Positions 25,856 through 36,338 of a DNA stretch of 64,000 nt are shown one piece after another (within the stretch, counting starts at the first letter, position 1; each line of letters begins with the position of its first letter). The stretch comes from Bradyrhizobium australiense. Lineage in GTDB: Bacteria; Pseudomonadota; Alphaproteobacteria; Rhizobiales; Xanthobacteraceae. Both the position numbers and the translations under genes were made by a program. The DNA is taken from contig NZ_JAAVLX010000005.1 in the NCBI RefSeq assembly GCF_013114825.1, forward strand, positions 434,001 through 498,000, given 5' to 3'. The notes under the pieces are model-generated. The model searched no databases, had not been told where the DNA came from, and was given only the letters and a program-made list of their open reading frames with translations.

Positions 25856-28559
25856 GAACGATTACCTCTCCTGTTTGTTTGGGATGAAACACAAGTGTTG
25901 ACTTCCCGAATGTTGTGCAGCTGCGGCTAGCGTCTGCTGCAGATACCGCACCGGATTTCTGGCGTAGAGCGCCGTGAACGCTGCTTTCAACTCCGTAACG
26001 CTCGTGGTGTGCAGAATGGATGCTAACGGGGCGCGATGCGCATCCCCGTGTTTCTCGATTACGATGTCATCTAGGCGACAAGAACGTTGAATGTTGAACC
26101 AAGCCGCGCGTCTAAGATCAAACACGAAACCCCATGCCAGTTATAGATTGCTGTCGACATGAGATCGGCCATGCTCGCGTCTACGCCACTTGACTCGTTG
26201 TTGATATCGCCCAGCTTGTTCTACCAAGCACGCTCGCCTTCAGGCTGGGATCGTCAAGGATGAGAAAGGCGACGATGGGAAATGGACCTCGTCGAAACAA
26301 CCAGCATTTCGCCGTGCGGCGTGCGTAGGCCTTGGTGTAGAAATGCGGGCATCCGGCCTTCAGACAGAGCTGAAGTTCTAAAATGATAGCGATCGCCTCG
26401 ACCGCAATGTATTCGTGCCATTCGGAGAAGCGCGCCGCTGGCGAAAAGTCCTCAATGGTGATCACGCTGTTTGAGACGACTGACAGGACCCGCCGTATTT
26501 CGCTTCTACACGCCCTTGCGCGGGCTTGTACGGGACAGACCTCGAACTTTCAGGCCCAGGCTCATCGAGCTGCTCATGAAGCATTGCGAAGCTGCCACTA
26601 GCCGCGCGGCAGACGAGCACGTTCGTCGATCAATCAATGCCTACCCTTAAATTCGCTACCCTCCGGTATTGAGGCCGCTGGCACGAGAGCTGAACTTCTG
26701 AAATAAGTTGTGACAGATCAAGGCACGATTAAACCTGAGCCAGAGCAGGAGGCCATGGTTTGTCCCTGGTGGGCTGATCAGCCGTTCGCCTGACCGGCAT
26801 CTCCGCTAGAGCCGTCCGTCTCGTGTTTACGAATGAATTCCCTTATCGCGCTGGGTCAACGGTCTTCAGACGGTTCAGCGCGCGCTCAGCTTCGAGATCG
26901 GCGGCTTGGCGGTGACGGTTCTTGATCTTATTCACCGCATCTACCATGCGTTCGAGCTGCCTCATTGGCGTTGTCTTTCCGGGTTTGTCCGCGAACCTCT
27001 CTGCCTGCCCGAGTGCTGACCATGAACGCCTACTCGGTCGGCGTCCTCCTTATCATGGAGAGAGAAACGGCCCGTTGATCTTTTCTATGTGGATCCGCGG
27101 CGGTCCCTCCGCAGGCTCGACGGCGCGAGCGAGCTTCGTCAGCGCCTGCATGCGGCGTTCCTAATCTTCCGCGTAATGGCGGCCAAGTTCAGATGGCTAT
27201 TCTGTCCCCCTTGTCGGAGATTGCACCCTCGATCGAGGGCTGGTTGAGCGCTGCAAGTTGATCGTAGCGGATATCCTGGGCGGTACGTGGAGCGTTGCGG
27301 CATTTTAGCGAAGCTTCAACTCTGCTGGGGAACGGAATCAGTGTCGTCCTCCAGGTACTTCAGCATGTTGTTGCAGGCGTCCTCGGCCTCAGCGAAGCTT
27401 TGGAGGGGCGTGCCGAGAACCCTGATCGCGCCACGGCCCTGGTGAAGCGGACGCCACGACGCGACGTAGCCCAACCTTCCGCGAAAGCTAGGACCGGCGG
27501 GGCTCTGGAAGCTGATCACGAACGAATAGTGGTCGCTGCTTGCGCTCCATATGTCCATGTCTTCGACGGCACGATGGAATTGCAGGGGCATCACGGTCCA
27601 TTCGCTGGGCCAGCCCGAGAACCAAACTGCTGCGGGCCTACGCCGGGCAGGGTCAATACATCGCAGCTCTCGCCGGCAAATTGCGTTGCGTGGTCAACCC
27701 ATGCCATCCCTTTCTTATAGCCAGGGCCGGAAGTAGGAGCATTGACGTCAAGCTTCGGCGTACATTGTAACAATCGAACTCCACGAACTGCTAGATTGTA
27801 TGTCTGAGGGGAAGGCCGGAGGCCTATGGCCTGCGAGGCCACTTCGCCTCCACATTGCAGCAGTTAATATGGATGTCTTGCGGACGGCGCCTTGCGGTAA
27901 ATCAATCTGGCTTGAGGCGATGACTTAAGAGCTGGGCAAACCCGATCTAAGACCGTACACAGCACTCTGGTGACAACGCGCGAATGCGGTGCCGGCATCC
28001 CGGTCGACGCCCATCAATGACTGCTCTGCGCTGGGGGACATATCGCCGCCGCCAATCTCATCGAAGATGCCCGCCGCTTGCCCCTAGAACATAGCTATGC
28101 ATCTTGGATTAAGTGAGGTCGAGGAGCGGGGCCGTTAAGCGACAAGTGTACGGCGGTCCAATCAACATCAGCGCGTTTGGCGGCCGAGCTCATCGAGCCG
28201 GCTCGCGAAGCGGGTGCTGCCGGACGGATGGCCAGGCGGTCGCGAAAAGGGCACAGTGGAAATCAATGGTGGCCTTCTAGCGCAGAGGGTCAGAGAGCAC
28301 TGCAGCGGCACTAGCGGGCTGATGTCAATTCGTCATTCGACCGACAGAGCTTTGGCAAAGAAGTCAAGTCCTCCCCTCGAGTTGGGCCAGTCGATGAAGA
28401 TCCGATACCTGAGATAGCAACACGCTACCACACGAATTAGATACATATAGTCTTGCATGATAGGAGAGAGCTGGCCCTGAAAGTGGAGTTGCTGCTTGAC
28501 GACAGGCAAGATTGTCCCGCGAATCAGGAAAGACGATGAGCAGGAGCGAGCCGGCACCA
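25856..28559. other. Long decayed stretch with few ORFs
   Basis: About 2.7 kb without an intact recognisable gene. On the minus strand 26181-26465 is an open 94-residue frame without known domain. A helical segment MVDAVNKIKNRHRQAADLEA lies near 26890-26950 (-), and a conserved-looking 92-residue frame at 27316-27594 (-). The rest is broken frames. Confidence 0.35.
27316..27594 (-). CDS. Small conserved-looking hypothetical protein
   Basis: A 92-residue frame reading SSDHYSFVISFQSPAGPSFR then GYVASWRPLHQGRGAIRVLG and SFAEAEDACNNMLKYL. The alternation of strands followed by an amphipathic helix looks like a real small domain. No ribosome site stands out, and neighbours are decayed, so it may be a fragment. 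Confidence 0.35.
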   Translation of the reverse strand: MMPLQFHRAVEDMDIWSASSDHYSFVISFQSPAGPSFRGRLGYVASWRPLHQGRGAIRVLGTPLQSFAEAEDACNNMLKYLEDDTDSVPQQS

Positions 28560-28925
28560 CGCACCGGCATTCAAGGCCAAGGTAGCGTTAGCCCTGATCA
28601 AAGGCGGGATGAAGCTGACCCAGCTGATTTCGACGTGCACCCGAACCAGATCACGCGATGGAAGTCCAGCTTCAGTGGAGCCCAGGTAGTTGGTGCTGAC
28701 ATTGGCAACAGAACGAGCGCACGCGCGATGGACGTGGAGACGCTGCACGCCAAAATCGGGCAGCTGAGACTGGAGAACGATTTTTCAGGAAGGCGCGCTC
28801 AGCGAAGCTCGGCTGCTAAGCGTAAAGCGATGGTTGACGGTGGGCACCACCTGCCGATCACGAAACACAGGGAAGTTTTGAAGATCAGCCGTAGCAGCGT
28901 CCATCATCTATCGTCCGTGGAGTAG
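28560..28925 (+). mobile_element. IS3-family transposase fragment
   Basis: Plus-strand frames read AFKAKVALALIKGGMKLTQL, then in another frame DFDVHPNQITRWKSSFSGAQ, LHAKIGQLRLENDF and finally KAMVDGGHHLPITKHREVLK with ISRSSVHHLSSVE. These are the orfA (helix-turn-helix and leucine zipper) and the first residues of orfB of an IS3-type element. Several frameshifts are present and orfB is cut at about 28925. No terminal repeats could be assigned. Confidence 0.7.
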
Positions 28926-28998
28926 GGTGCCAGTTGCGGTCTAGCACTAAGAAACGCTTGATCTACTATACGCGCGCGAACGCGGACCTGCTTGTGAC

Positions 28999-30603
28999 TT
29001 AGTTCGCCGCCGGATCGATGAGCACACACCCGTACTTGATCATCGTTTCGACCTCTGCGCGAAAAGCCTGGCGCGAGGCGTCGCGTGAATAGAACATGTG
29101 GCCGCCCGGATAGACCACGAGTTTGATCCGCGGCGCCGAGGCAAAGGGCGGCAACTGATCGAGCGCAAGCTTGGAGCCGAAATAGGGCGTGACAAGATCG
29201 AATAGGCCGTGTCCGACCAGCACGTTCATCTTCGGGTCCGTCGCAAGGATCTGGCGCAGCTCCGACAGCGATTCCGGGGGGGTGCCGTTGCCGAAATTCC
29301 AACCCGGCCTCACCGCGCGGTTGAGCAGTTCATAGGAGCCGTCCGGGCGCCAGTTGAGCTTGCGCGTCAGGACATCGACGGCGGCACTCGCCAGCGGCGC
29401 CGCCAGCGCATCGCCCGAGGGATCGCCGAAGCGGTGGCCATCGGAGTCCGGATAGGGATCGAGACCGCGTGCCGAGGCGTCATAACCGCCGGTCACCTTG
29501 CCGCTCTTGCGATCGAACTCTCGGCGGAATTCGCTGATGCCAAAGCGCCCGGCAAGCCGTCGGCTTACGGCCTGGTCGATGCCGGTCAAGGCGGCGACCT
29601 TGTCGGCGAGACGGTTGGTGGCCTCCTTGTCTGCCTCGCCCTTGATGAGGTCGGCCAAGAATTCGCCACGCGCGTAAGCTTCGACGTCGGTGAAATCCGC
29701 GCGTTTGACTGCTCCCCTGCCTTCGCCCTTGGCTTCGCGGGCTACCGCGACATAGCTCGGCAGCGTCGCGACATATCGCAGAAGGCTCGTGTCTCTAGAC
29801 TCGCGGTAGTCGAACAGCGGCGAGACCAGGATCAGGCCCTTCACGCCGACGCCCTGCTGCATCTGCAGATTGCGCACGACCTTCGGTCCGCGAATGCCGC
29901 CATAGCTTTCGCCCGCGACATATTTCGGCGAGGAGAGCCGCTCATGCTTTTCGAGCCAGCGGCGGATCACAAGCGCGATCGAACTGGCATCGCCATCGAC
30001 CGAATAGAACCGCTTGCGCACATTCTCCCCCGTCGCCACGAAACGGCTATAGCCGGTGCTGACGGGATCGATGAACACGAGGTCGGTAAAATCGAGCCAG
30101 GTCTCGGCGTTGGGCCTGACCTCCGGCGAAGCCGACGGCGTGACGGTCTCCGCATCGATCGGCAGCCGCCAGGGCCCGGCACTGCCGAACTGCAGCCAAG
30201 CCGAGGATGAGCCGGGGCCGCCATTGAAGAGGAACGTCACCGGACGGGTGGCGCGATCTGTGCCGTCGAGCTGATAGGAGGTGTAGGTGATGTCGGCCTG
30301 CGGCTCGCCCTTGTCGTCGAACACGCGGATCGAGCCCGCAGTCGCGATGAAACGAAGCGTCCGCCCGGGCAGCTCCAGCGTCTGTTTGGTCGTGGAATCG
30401 GGCGGCAGACCATGCTGCTCGGCGGCCGCTGGGGAACTCGGCGTGCTGCCGCTGCGCGCGCCGGGCCCGCCCTTCTGGCCGGCCTGCATCGTGGAGTCGG
30501 GGCGCGGCGGCGGATCGTCGGCCCGGGCGCCGCCCATTACGGCGCAGGCAAATAGGGCTAGCGCAAGAGAGGTGCGGCGCAGCGCGGTCAAATCAAACAG
30601 CAT
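28999..30603 (-). CDS. Exported S10 serine carboxypeptidase
   Basis: A 534-residue S10 peptidase. A signal peptide is visible (MLFDLTALRRTSLALALFAC to Ala-Arg-Ala-Asp), followed by a Pro/Gly-rich linker to about residue 75. Catalytic blocks: FLFNGGPGSSSAWLQFGSAG (oxyanion hole), KYVAGESYGGIRGPKV (nucleophile Ser), Asp in VLVGHGLFDLVTPYFGS and His in YPGGHMFYSRD. GGGAG precedes the ATG at 30603. It is intact although its surroundings are decayed. Periplasmic peptidase of unknown substrate. Confidence 0.88.
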   Translation of the reverse strand: MLFDLTALRRTSLALALFACAVMGGARADDPPPRPDSTMQAGQKGGPGARSGSTPSSPAAAEQHGLPPDSTTKQTLELPGRTLRFIATAGSIRVFDDKGEPQADITYTSYQLDGTDRATRPVTFLFNGGPGSSSAWLQFGSAGPWRLPIDAETVTPSASPEVRPNAETWLDFTDLVFIDPVSTGYSRFVATGENVRKRFYSVDGDASSIALVIRRWLEKHERLSSPKYVAGESYGGIRGPKVVRNLQMQQGVGVKGLILVSPLFDYRESRDTSLLRYVATLPSYVAVAREAKGEGRGAVKRADFTDVEAYARGEFLADLIKGEADKEATNRLADKVAALTGIDQAVSRRLAGRFGISEFRREFDRKSGKVTGGYDASARGLDPYPDSDGHRFGDPSGDALAAPLASAAVDVLTRKLNWRPDGSYELLNRAVRPGWNFGNGTPPESLSELRQILATDPKMNVLVGHGLFDLVTPYFGSKLALDQLPPFASAPRIKLVVYPGGHMFYSRDASRQAFRAEVETMIKYGCVLIDPAAN

Positions 30604-31480
30604 GGAGTTTCTCCCGGTCCGGCCGCACTTTGCGCGCACGAGGCGTGTCTGCCAAAAACGGCTCTACTCACTTAGCTGATAGTCGGGGAACAACAAACCT
30701 ACTAAGTCCGGTAGCATTCGCTATGCCAGGTCCTTCCTGTCGGCGGCAGAAACCTGCCTGGATCACTCCCGCCGGATGATCTTCGACGTGAGTTGGGCGA
30801 GGAGTTCGGTCGTGCTTTCCGTGCTGCTGACGGGCACCAATTCCTGTGCCCCCCGCGAGTGGCATGTCAATCAGCACTGGAACGAATCCTACGGGATCCA
30901 AAAGGTCCACGCCCAAAACATAATCCTCAGCACAAGGCACAGGAGGCGCTCGCAGAGCATGCCAACTCAGGCGACCCTAGCGTCCAAGTCGTTGATCGCG
31001 GTCTGTATCGTTCCGCATCAAACGCGAAAGGTGGGGCATATGGTGGCCGATGCCGGCGGCGAGGGGCGATTTGGCGTTTCCCTTGGCGATCTCGACATAA
31101 ACCTTCGTATCGTTCCGTCGTACCTTTTGGACGCTCGACGATTACCTGCGTTCAATTGAGCTGCAGATGGCGATCGTCCTAGGCTGCATCCTGCCCTCCT
31201 TGGGCGTTTCCTCCCTAGACTTCGGGCCGCTTGTGGCAACGCAGGCGGCCCGTTTTATCGCACGCTCCCGCTGGCTCGGAAACAGGTGGGTATGAGCGTC
31301 ACCATCGACACCAAGCTGGCCGAACGTCTTACGGCCAAAGCTTGATGAGCTGGATAAGTGATAGACCCCATCACGTCCGGTAATCTCAAAGATTGGGGCC
31401 AGTATCGGCGCTAGGGGGTGCCGAAAGACTCCCCGCCAACGTGCGCACGATGGAAGACATCCTGAAAGAGTAGGAGGAGA
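30604..31480. other. No recognisable gene
   Basis: Overlapping plus-strand frames from 30776 to 31182 lack domains, and the minus strand shows none either. A 17-codon frame at 31292 (ATG AGC GTC ACC) is too short to judge. Confidence 0.3.
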
Positions 31481-31589
31481 GGGAAGGGATGGTACGCGTT
31501 TCGACGATGGAACGGCACTCGAAGTCGGAGGACCAGAAGGCCGAGCTGTTGAGGTCTATCGCGATCTGTGCAGCATCGAGCTGCTGAAC

Positions 31590-31905
31590 AACAAAGGTCT
31601 TGGCCGGCATCTACATCGAGCCGAGAAGACCAAGGGGGGCTCATCCTGTCGACCGGCGCGATCAAGGAATCGGTCTGGCACGGCACCGTCGACCTGGTGC
31701 TCAAGAAGGGCGAGACCGCCTTCAAGGATGAGCCGGAGACCGGCACCTATTTCCACGGCTAGACCTTAGGGTCGGTGATTGGGTTGTATCCCGGTCCGGC
31801 GATGCCCGCCGCGTCCGGATCATGGCGTGGATTGCCGCATGGTCGAGGACACGTTGCTCGACATTGTGGTCGACAACCCCGACGTGATCACACACCGCTG
31901 ATAGT
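31590..31905 (+). pseudogene. Phage-type GroES-like (co-chaperonin) relic
   Basis: The reading EKTKGGLILSTGAIKESVWH then LVLKKGETAFKDE and, in a shifted frame, VGDWVV and MVEDTLLDIVVDNPDVI resembles the GroES-like proteins of phages, which keep the E-K-T-x-G-G-x-x-(L/I) mobile-loop border and the VGDW(V/I)VYR strand. At least two frameshifts. The assignment is tentative. Confidence 0.35.
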
Positions 31906-32260
31906 GATACCCTTCGGGCGCACTGAACGAGAGCTCCCGTTTGTCAGCTTTGAGACCAATGTCCCGCGACGTGACGCTGCACACACACGAAGTTCGAAGC
32001 GACTGTAGATCCTCCAATTTTCAAAATCGGCACGCCGCTTGCTTCATTCGGGGCACCATCACCGGTGGGCGGTGCTGTAGGGGCGGACTCGGCACTTTCT
32101 CTGTGCTGTCCAGCCGCTCCGCCAATTTGCTGTGAGGCGACATGAAACAGCATGTTCGAGCGGCTGCAACTGCGGTCGCAGCCGCTCACGCTACGCCGTT
32201 GTGTCCTTTGCGTGTCAGAACACGAAACTACCAACTTTTGCTCCCGGGTTTCCCGACGAT

Positions 32261-32740
32261 GTGCGTCGATCGCCTGGCCGCCCGGCTCGCTACGCGCCTT
32301 GCATTTTTGTCGCCGGCTTCGGCATTGCGGCCTTGGTGCCGCTGGTGCCGTTAGCGCGGGGGCGGTTGGCGGTCGATGATGGAGTTCTCGGTTTTCTGCT
32401 GCTCTGCCTGGGCGTCGGCTTGGTCGTCTCGATGCTTTTCAGCGATTTGCTGTGCGCGCGCTACGGCAGCAAACCGATCATCCTGATCGGCGGCTTCGGA
32501 ATTGCGCTCATCCTGCCGTGGCTCGCGGTTGCCAGTACGCCTCTCGAGCTTGAGGCCGCGCTGGTTGCCTTCGGCGCCTCGTTCGGCTCGATCGACGTCC
32601 CTGAGAATGTCAATGCGGTCGAATTGGAACGTGCAGCGAAGCGTCCGCTGATGTTCGGCTTTCACGCGAAATTCAGCATCGGCGAATTTGCCGGCTTCGA
32701 CAGCGATGACCGCATTGGCTGGCTGCACGTTGGGGCTTCT
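32261..32740 (+). pseudogene. MFS transporter fragment (YbjJ-like)
   Basis: Contains FVAGFGIAALVPLVPLARGR, LGFLLLCLGVGLVVSML, ARYGSKPIILIGGFGIALIL and LMFGFHAKFSIGEFAG: the first four to five membrane helices of a major-facilitator transporter of the YbjJ type. The frame then breaks and the remaining helices are absent. Confidence 0.6.
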
Positions 32741-33604
32741 TCATCACCCTAATTCGCTCGAACTTATGGCGATCGCGATGGCGCTGACCTGGCCGCGGAG
32801 CAGGCATCGCTGTTCGTCATGCCGCATCGGTCCATTCCCGCAGGTAGTGCAGGCGATAAGGAATCTTAATGACGACACTGCGGTCGTCGCTGACGCCCCA
32901 GTTCTAGGCGCCCGCATATCGAGCATTTCATCTGGCTCGCGCGCCTGGTTTGAGGCGGCGCCAGCTGAATCGCTTCGCGGCGCGCATCGCCGGATTCCGA
33001 ATTGGCTCTAATCCGCCATAGAAGAGCGTGCCACAAATTCTGGGTGTCTCTCGATAACGGACCCAGTAACTTTGGAGTCACGTACACGGCGCGCAGGTGC
33101 GAGCGTTTGCGAAGCGTCTCTATGGAATAATGGCCGTCGGTTGATGCATGTCAATGCGACAGACCGCAGCGCACGAATAGAAGCAAGAGTTGCCGACGAC
33201 CAAGGATAGATTCGATGATCGATTTCGCTGTCCGTCGCGATTTGCCAACTGCGGCGCTGCTCGCGTGGCGGCCGCGGACCCGAATGCAAAACGCGGAGAT
33301 TTTAAAGACCGGCGGGATCAACTGCGGTCTCAACGATGAGGCTGAATGGTACACCTGCGAGAAAAATTCGGCGCATCGCGCGGTCATTTCGGATACCTGT
33401 TCATGACGCAGCCTTGTAGTCTGTTAGTCGCTGAATTGGGCGCACGATTCGATGCTGGTGGCGGCGTCGGGCGCTGCGACGAGCAGCGAACATTCATGTC
33501 GCGCGCTTTGAATGAGACCGCGACGTGTCCGACGACGGAGACTAGCAGATGCGCCTGATGAGCTTTGCCGAGCCTGCCGATGCAACAGGCGAAGCGAGCG
33601 CCGC
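32741..33604. other. No recognisable gene
   Basis: Small overlapping frames only. The frame 33215-33406 (+) and the one after it have no domain. Probably decayed DNA. Confidence 0.3.
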
Positions 33605-34122
33605 ATGAGTTCATTTTTTCAGCGGCAGCTTGCCGATTATGTTCAGTATCATCGCGCCCCCTGGAATTGCGCCATGCATGTCTTCGGCATCGTGTTCCTG
33701 TTCCTGGCTGCCGTTCTTCCGCTCAGCCAATGGCCCATCGCCGTGTTCGGGATCCAAACCAGTGTGGCGGCCATCGCTACCATGCCGGTGCTCATCTATT
33801 GGTTCCTGCTCGACTTCGCGCTTGGAGCCGCGATCCTTGGGGCTGCGATCGTATTGCTTTCAGTCGCCGCCATTATCGCAGGTCAGGCAAATACTGTCGA
33901 AATGTGGTCGCTTACCGCTATCCTGATTGTGATGGCAGTGCATCGCAGGTTATTGGGCACCAGGTGTTCGAACGTCGCCGGCCGGCACTGGTCGACAATC
34001 CGATCCATCTGTTGCTCGGACCGATGTTTGTAATGGCGAAATTGTTTATCGTGCTCGGATTTCGGCGCGATCTCGCCGTCATCATCGACGAGCGTCCGCA
34101 AGGCCATTTGAGTTCGTCGTGA
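33605..34122 (+). pseudogene. DUF962 (Mpo1-like) membrane protein, frameshifted
   Basis: The first frame from ATG 33605 reads MSSFFQRQLADYVQYHRAPW and continues through three hydrophobic segments, the DUF962/Mpo1-like pattern (YHRxPxN). After about residue 110 the frame shifts near 33935; the C-terminal part VIGHQVFERRRPALVDNPIH then LLLGPMFVMAKLFIVLG continues in the next frame to a stop at 34122. Family members are lipid-related dioxygenases or unknown membrane proteins. Confidence 0.65.
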
Positions 34123-34399
34123 ACAGATGTGCGCGACATTGCCGAAGGTCTTATCGTTGCCGTGGGACGCGGACGGGCTGGACATCGCTTCATGCTCGGC
34201 GACGAAGCGATCCCGCTGAAACAGATTCTCGAACTCTTGTCGGCGATCAGAGGCCGCCGCGCTCGGCGGCTTGAGGTGGCCGGCCGAGTTGCCGAGATTG
34301 GGCGCTGCAGTGCTGGAATTTATCGCCGATCACGTGACGCGCCGATCTCATTCCGATAAGGCCGAGGGCGTTCGTATCACATTGCGTACGGAGGTTTAT

Positions 34400-34713
34400 C
34401 GAGCAGAAAGGCAGGCCGATGCGCGCATTTCTCCACCGCAGAGTGCCGTGCTAGTTGGGATACCTCGCAGAGAGAATAGGACGCCTATCAGAACGCCTGC
34501 AACAGCATCGCACGCAGCAGTTTCTCCGGCGGGATCAACGGCCGCCCAATCGGCGAATGGAGCGCGGCAAGCTCGCGCTATAGCGCCGACAGCGCCTCGC
34601 TCACGATGGATGATCGCAGCGGTGATCGCGCGGCGCCCGCGGCTCCAGGTCAACGTAGCTGAACAGCTCGCCAGTGCGATTGTCGCCGCCGCGCATGCAC
34701 GATCTCCGTATCT
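34400..34713 (-). mobile_element. IS5/IS1182-type transposase N-terminal fragment
   Basis: Minus-strand fragments MRGGDNRTGELFSYVDLEPR, IVSEALSAL, ALHSPIGRPLIPPEKLLRAM and LLQAF match the N-terminal domain of an IS5-superfamily transposase. Frameshifts and stops interrupt it and the catalytic DDE part is absent. Confidence 0.6.
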
Positions 34714-35063
34714 CATCGAAGGCAATGAATCCCGCTCGCCGGTCGGCGGCGAGCGCCTTTTTCAAAGCCTGCTAGACTGGTTGCTCGACACAGAGGTCTT
34801 GGCTGGTTGGTTTGGCATTTCCAAGAGGGATAGCTGCTCAGGAGCGACCAGCATTTCGTTGGTGCGCGCGAGCCGGGTTGCCGCGTCATGAGACCCGCTC
34901 GTTCCAGGGGCAAGACCACTGGTGGACCCCGAAGTGCCGTTGAATCTCCCAAATGTACGAGCGTGTAGAGCCCTGACCGCCTTCAGCTCCTCGGGCCCGT
35001 CAAGAATGGGGAGCGGAGGAAACTTCGTTCCTTCCCTCTCGGTGGAACTAGGCGCTCTACAGC
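34714..35063. other. Gap with no supported gene
   Basis: A minus-strand segment reads RLARTNEMLVAPEQLSLLEM near 34800-34870 but is not attached to a recognised gene. Confidence 0.3.
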
Positions 35064-35477
35064 TCACCCGCTGGAGCAGTGTCCCCCGGTTCCCTCGCGC
35101 GAGCATCGCTCGACATCATCTTGCATGCTCCGCCCAAGCAGCGACAGCACGGGCCCATGATCGAATCCCGCGCATCTTGCGCCATCGGCGTTGATCAGCG
35201 GGCGCCTTATCAGGAGCGGATCGCTCAGCATCAGCGCGAGTGCGCTCGCCGCGTCGCTTGTGTCGGGGTTGATTTCGCCTGACTTGATACGCCGCGCGGC
35301 GCGGTTGAACCAGGATGCGACCGGCGTATTGCCGAAGAAGCGGCGCAGTTCCTCCGCACGCCACGGCTCCTTCAAGATATCCTTGGCAATCACGTGGTGG
35401 CCCGCGGCCTTCAGCGCTTGCATCTGGCGCGCGTTGGTGGCGCACCCGGGTTTGTGATAGAAAATGATCGTCGCCAT
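35064..35477 (-). CDS. ArsC/Spx-family nitrogenase-associated protein
   Basis: A 137-residue ArsC-like protein of the group found beside nif genes (nitrogenase-associated, NifO-like). Visible: IIFYHKPGCATNARQMQALK with a single Cys where arsenate reductases have CxxC or CX5R, then RRFFGNTPVASWFNRAAR and LLIRRPLINADGARCAGFD. It lies 7 bases downstream of the receiver-domain gene, in an operon divergent from nifH. A role in nitrogenase control is inferred; arsenate reduction is unlikely. Confidence 0.75.
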   Translation of the reverse strand: MATIIFYHKPGCATNARQMQALKAAGHHVIAKDILKEPWRAEELRRFFGNTPVASWFNRAARRIKSGEINPDTSDAASALALMLSDPLLIRRPLINADGARCAGFDHGPVLSLLGRSMQDDVERCSREGTGGHCSSG

Positions 35478-35484
35478 GGCGCGC

Positions 35485-35919
35485 CTATTTGCGCACGCTG
35501 AGCCGCACGATCGGCGGGGCGCCGCAACGTCGGAGAATCGTATCGACCTTCTTACGGACGGCTTCCAAGGTCAGCGGCTTGAGCAGCGCGCCCTGCGCGC
35601 CGGCCTTGATGCCTTCGACCGCGGTGGGCCAGTCGTGTTTGTCGCAGATGATCAGGATCCGAACGTCGGGAAAATGGGCTGCAAATTCACCGATCAGCGT
35701 CGGCCCCTTTAGCTTCAAAAAGGAGGCGCCGAGCAGCGCCACATGCGGCTTCAACCCATCGACGCCCCTGGCAAAGGCCTCTTCCGGCGTTGCAAGCTCG
35801 TGCGTCTCGATCTTGTCATGCAGCATGAATTGCAAGGCCGCGCGGGTGGTCTCGTCATCGTCGACCACGAACACCCGTCGCTGGTCCACTGCTTTAGACC
35901 TTTCGACACCGATCTGCAC
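35485..35919 (-). CDS. Receiver-domain protein lacking the phospho-acceptor Asp
   Basis: A CheY-like receiver domain with no output domain. RRVFVVDDDETTRAALQFML gives the acidic pocket, and ALLKPLTLEAVRKKV carries the conserved Lys-Pro. The strand that should end in the phosphorylated Asp reads HVALLGASFLKLKG, with Gly in its place. The GTG at 35919 is chosen because AGGAG stands 8 bases upstream and the predicted RpoN promoter excludes the longer frame to 35988. First gene of an operon with the ArsC-like gene. Probably a phosphorylation-independent pseudo-receiver. Confidence 0.75.
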   Translation of the reverse strand: MQIGVERSKAVDQRRVFVVDDDETTRAALQFMLHDKIETHELATPEEAFARGVDGLKPHVALLGASFLKLKGPTLIGEFAAHFPDVRILIICDKHDWPTAVEGIKAGAQGALLKPLTLEAVRKKVDTILRRCGAPPIVRLSVRK

Positions 35920-35966
35920 TGTCGCTCTCCTGAAAATCCGCTCCGATAAAGCGCTTGCAAGAGCGT

Positions 35967-35984
35967 TAGCAATTTCCGTTCCGT
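35967..35984 (-). promoter_or_regulatory. Possible RpoN promoter of the receiver-arsC-like operon
   Basis: On the minus strand ACGGAACGGAAATTGCT has GG and GC ten bases apart and a good TTGCT -12 element, with a poor -24 box. It lies about 100 bases from the NifA site at 36077-36092 shared with nifH. Confidence 0.35.
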
Positions 35985-36076
35985 GCATGAATGCATCGAA
36001 ATGGCCCGCGCCAGGCCGGCTTTTGCCCGTTCGATGCTAGCGATCCTTGTCCGGCTTCTGACAGCGGCACGAATCC

Positions 36077-36092
36077 TGTCACGTTCAAAACA
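36077..36092. promoter_or_regulatory. NifA upstream activator sequence of nifH
   Basis: TGTCACGTTCAAAACA is an exact TGT-N10-ACA element centred about 100 bases upstream of the expected nifH transcription start. Confidence 0.75.
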
Positions 36093-36160
36093 CCTGGTTT
36101 CATCCACCGGCTCACGATTTTTTAAAGCGTAATCAGAAACTTAAAGAGCGTGGACAGGGT

Positions 36161-36176
36161 TGGCACGGCGGTTGCT
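36161..36176 (+). promoter_or_regulatory. RpoN (-24/-12) promoter of nifH
   Basis: TGGCACGGCGGTTGCT is a perfect TGGCAC-N5-TTGCT promoter. It implies an untranslated leader of about 150 bases before the nifH start at 36339. Confidence 0.9.
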
Positions 36177-36338
36177 ATCAGGATGCAGCAACACTGAGTG
36201 AGGGCTGAGTGCACGCAGACGCGCAAGACGAGCGATGCTCTCCTTCCCTTGAACCCGTGTGCCTCGTTTCTGAGAGAAACAAGCTCGCGCGCGAGCCAGC
36301 GCGCAATCTTTGGCAAATTGGTTGATGGAGAGAGCAAC

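Noticed and set aside
28999..30679. Long plus-strand open frames opposite the S10 peptidase and opposite the DPP IV gene (for example 29209-30210 and 23526-24455)
   Set aside because: They are antisense shadows caused by GC-rich codon use; they have no domain, and the minus-strand genes have clear catalytic motifs.
35952..35972. TGCTAACGCTCTTGCA as RpoN promoter of the receiver gene
   Set aside because: The -24 position has GC in place of the invariant GG; the neighbouring GG-N10-GC arrangement at 35967-35984 fits better.
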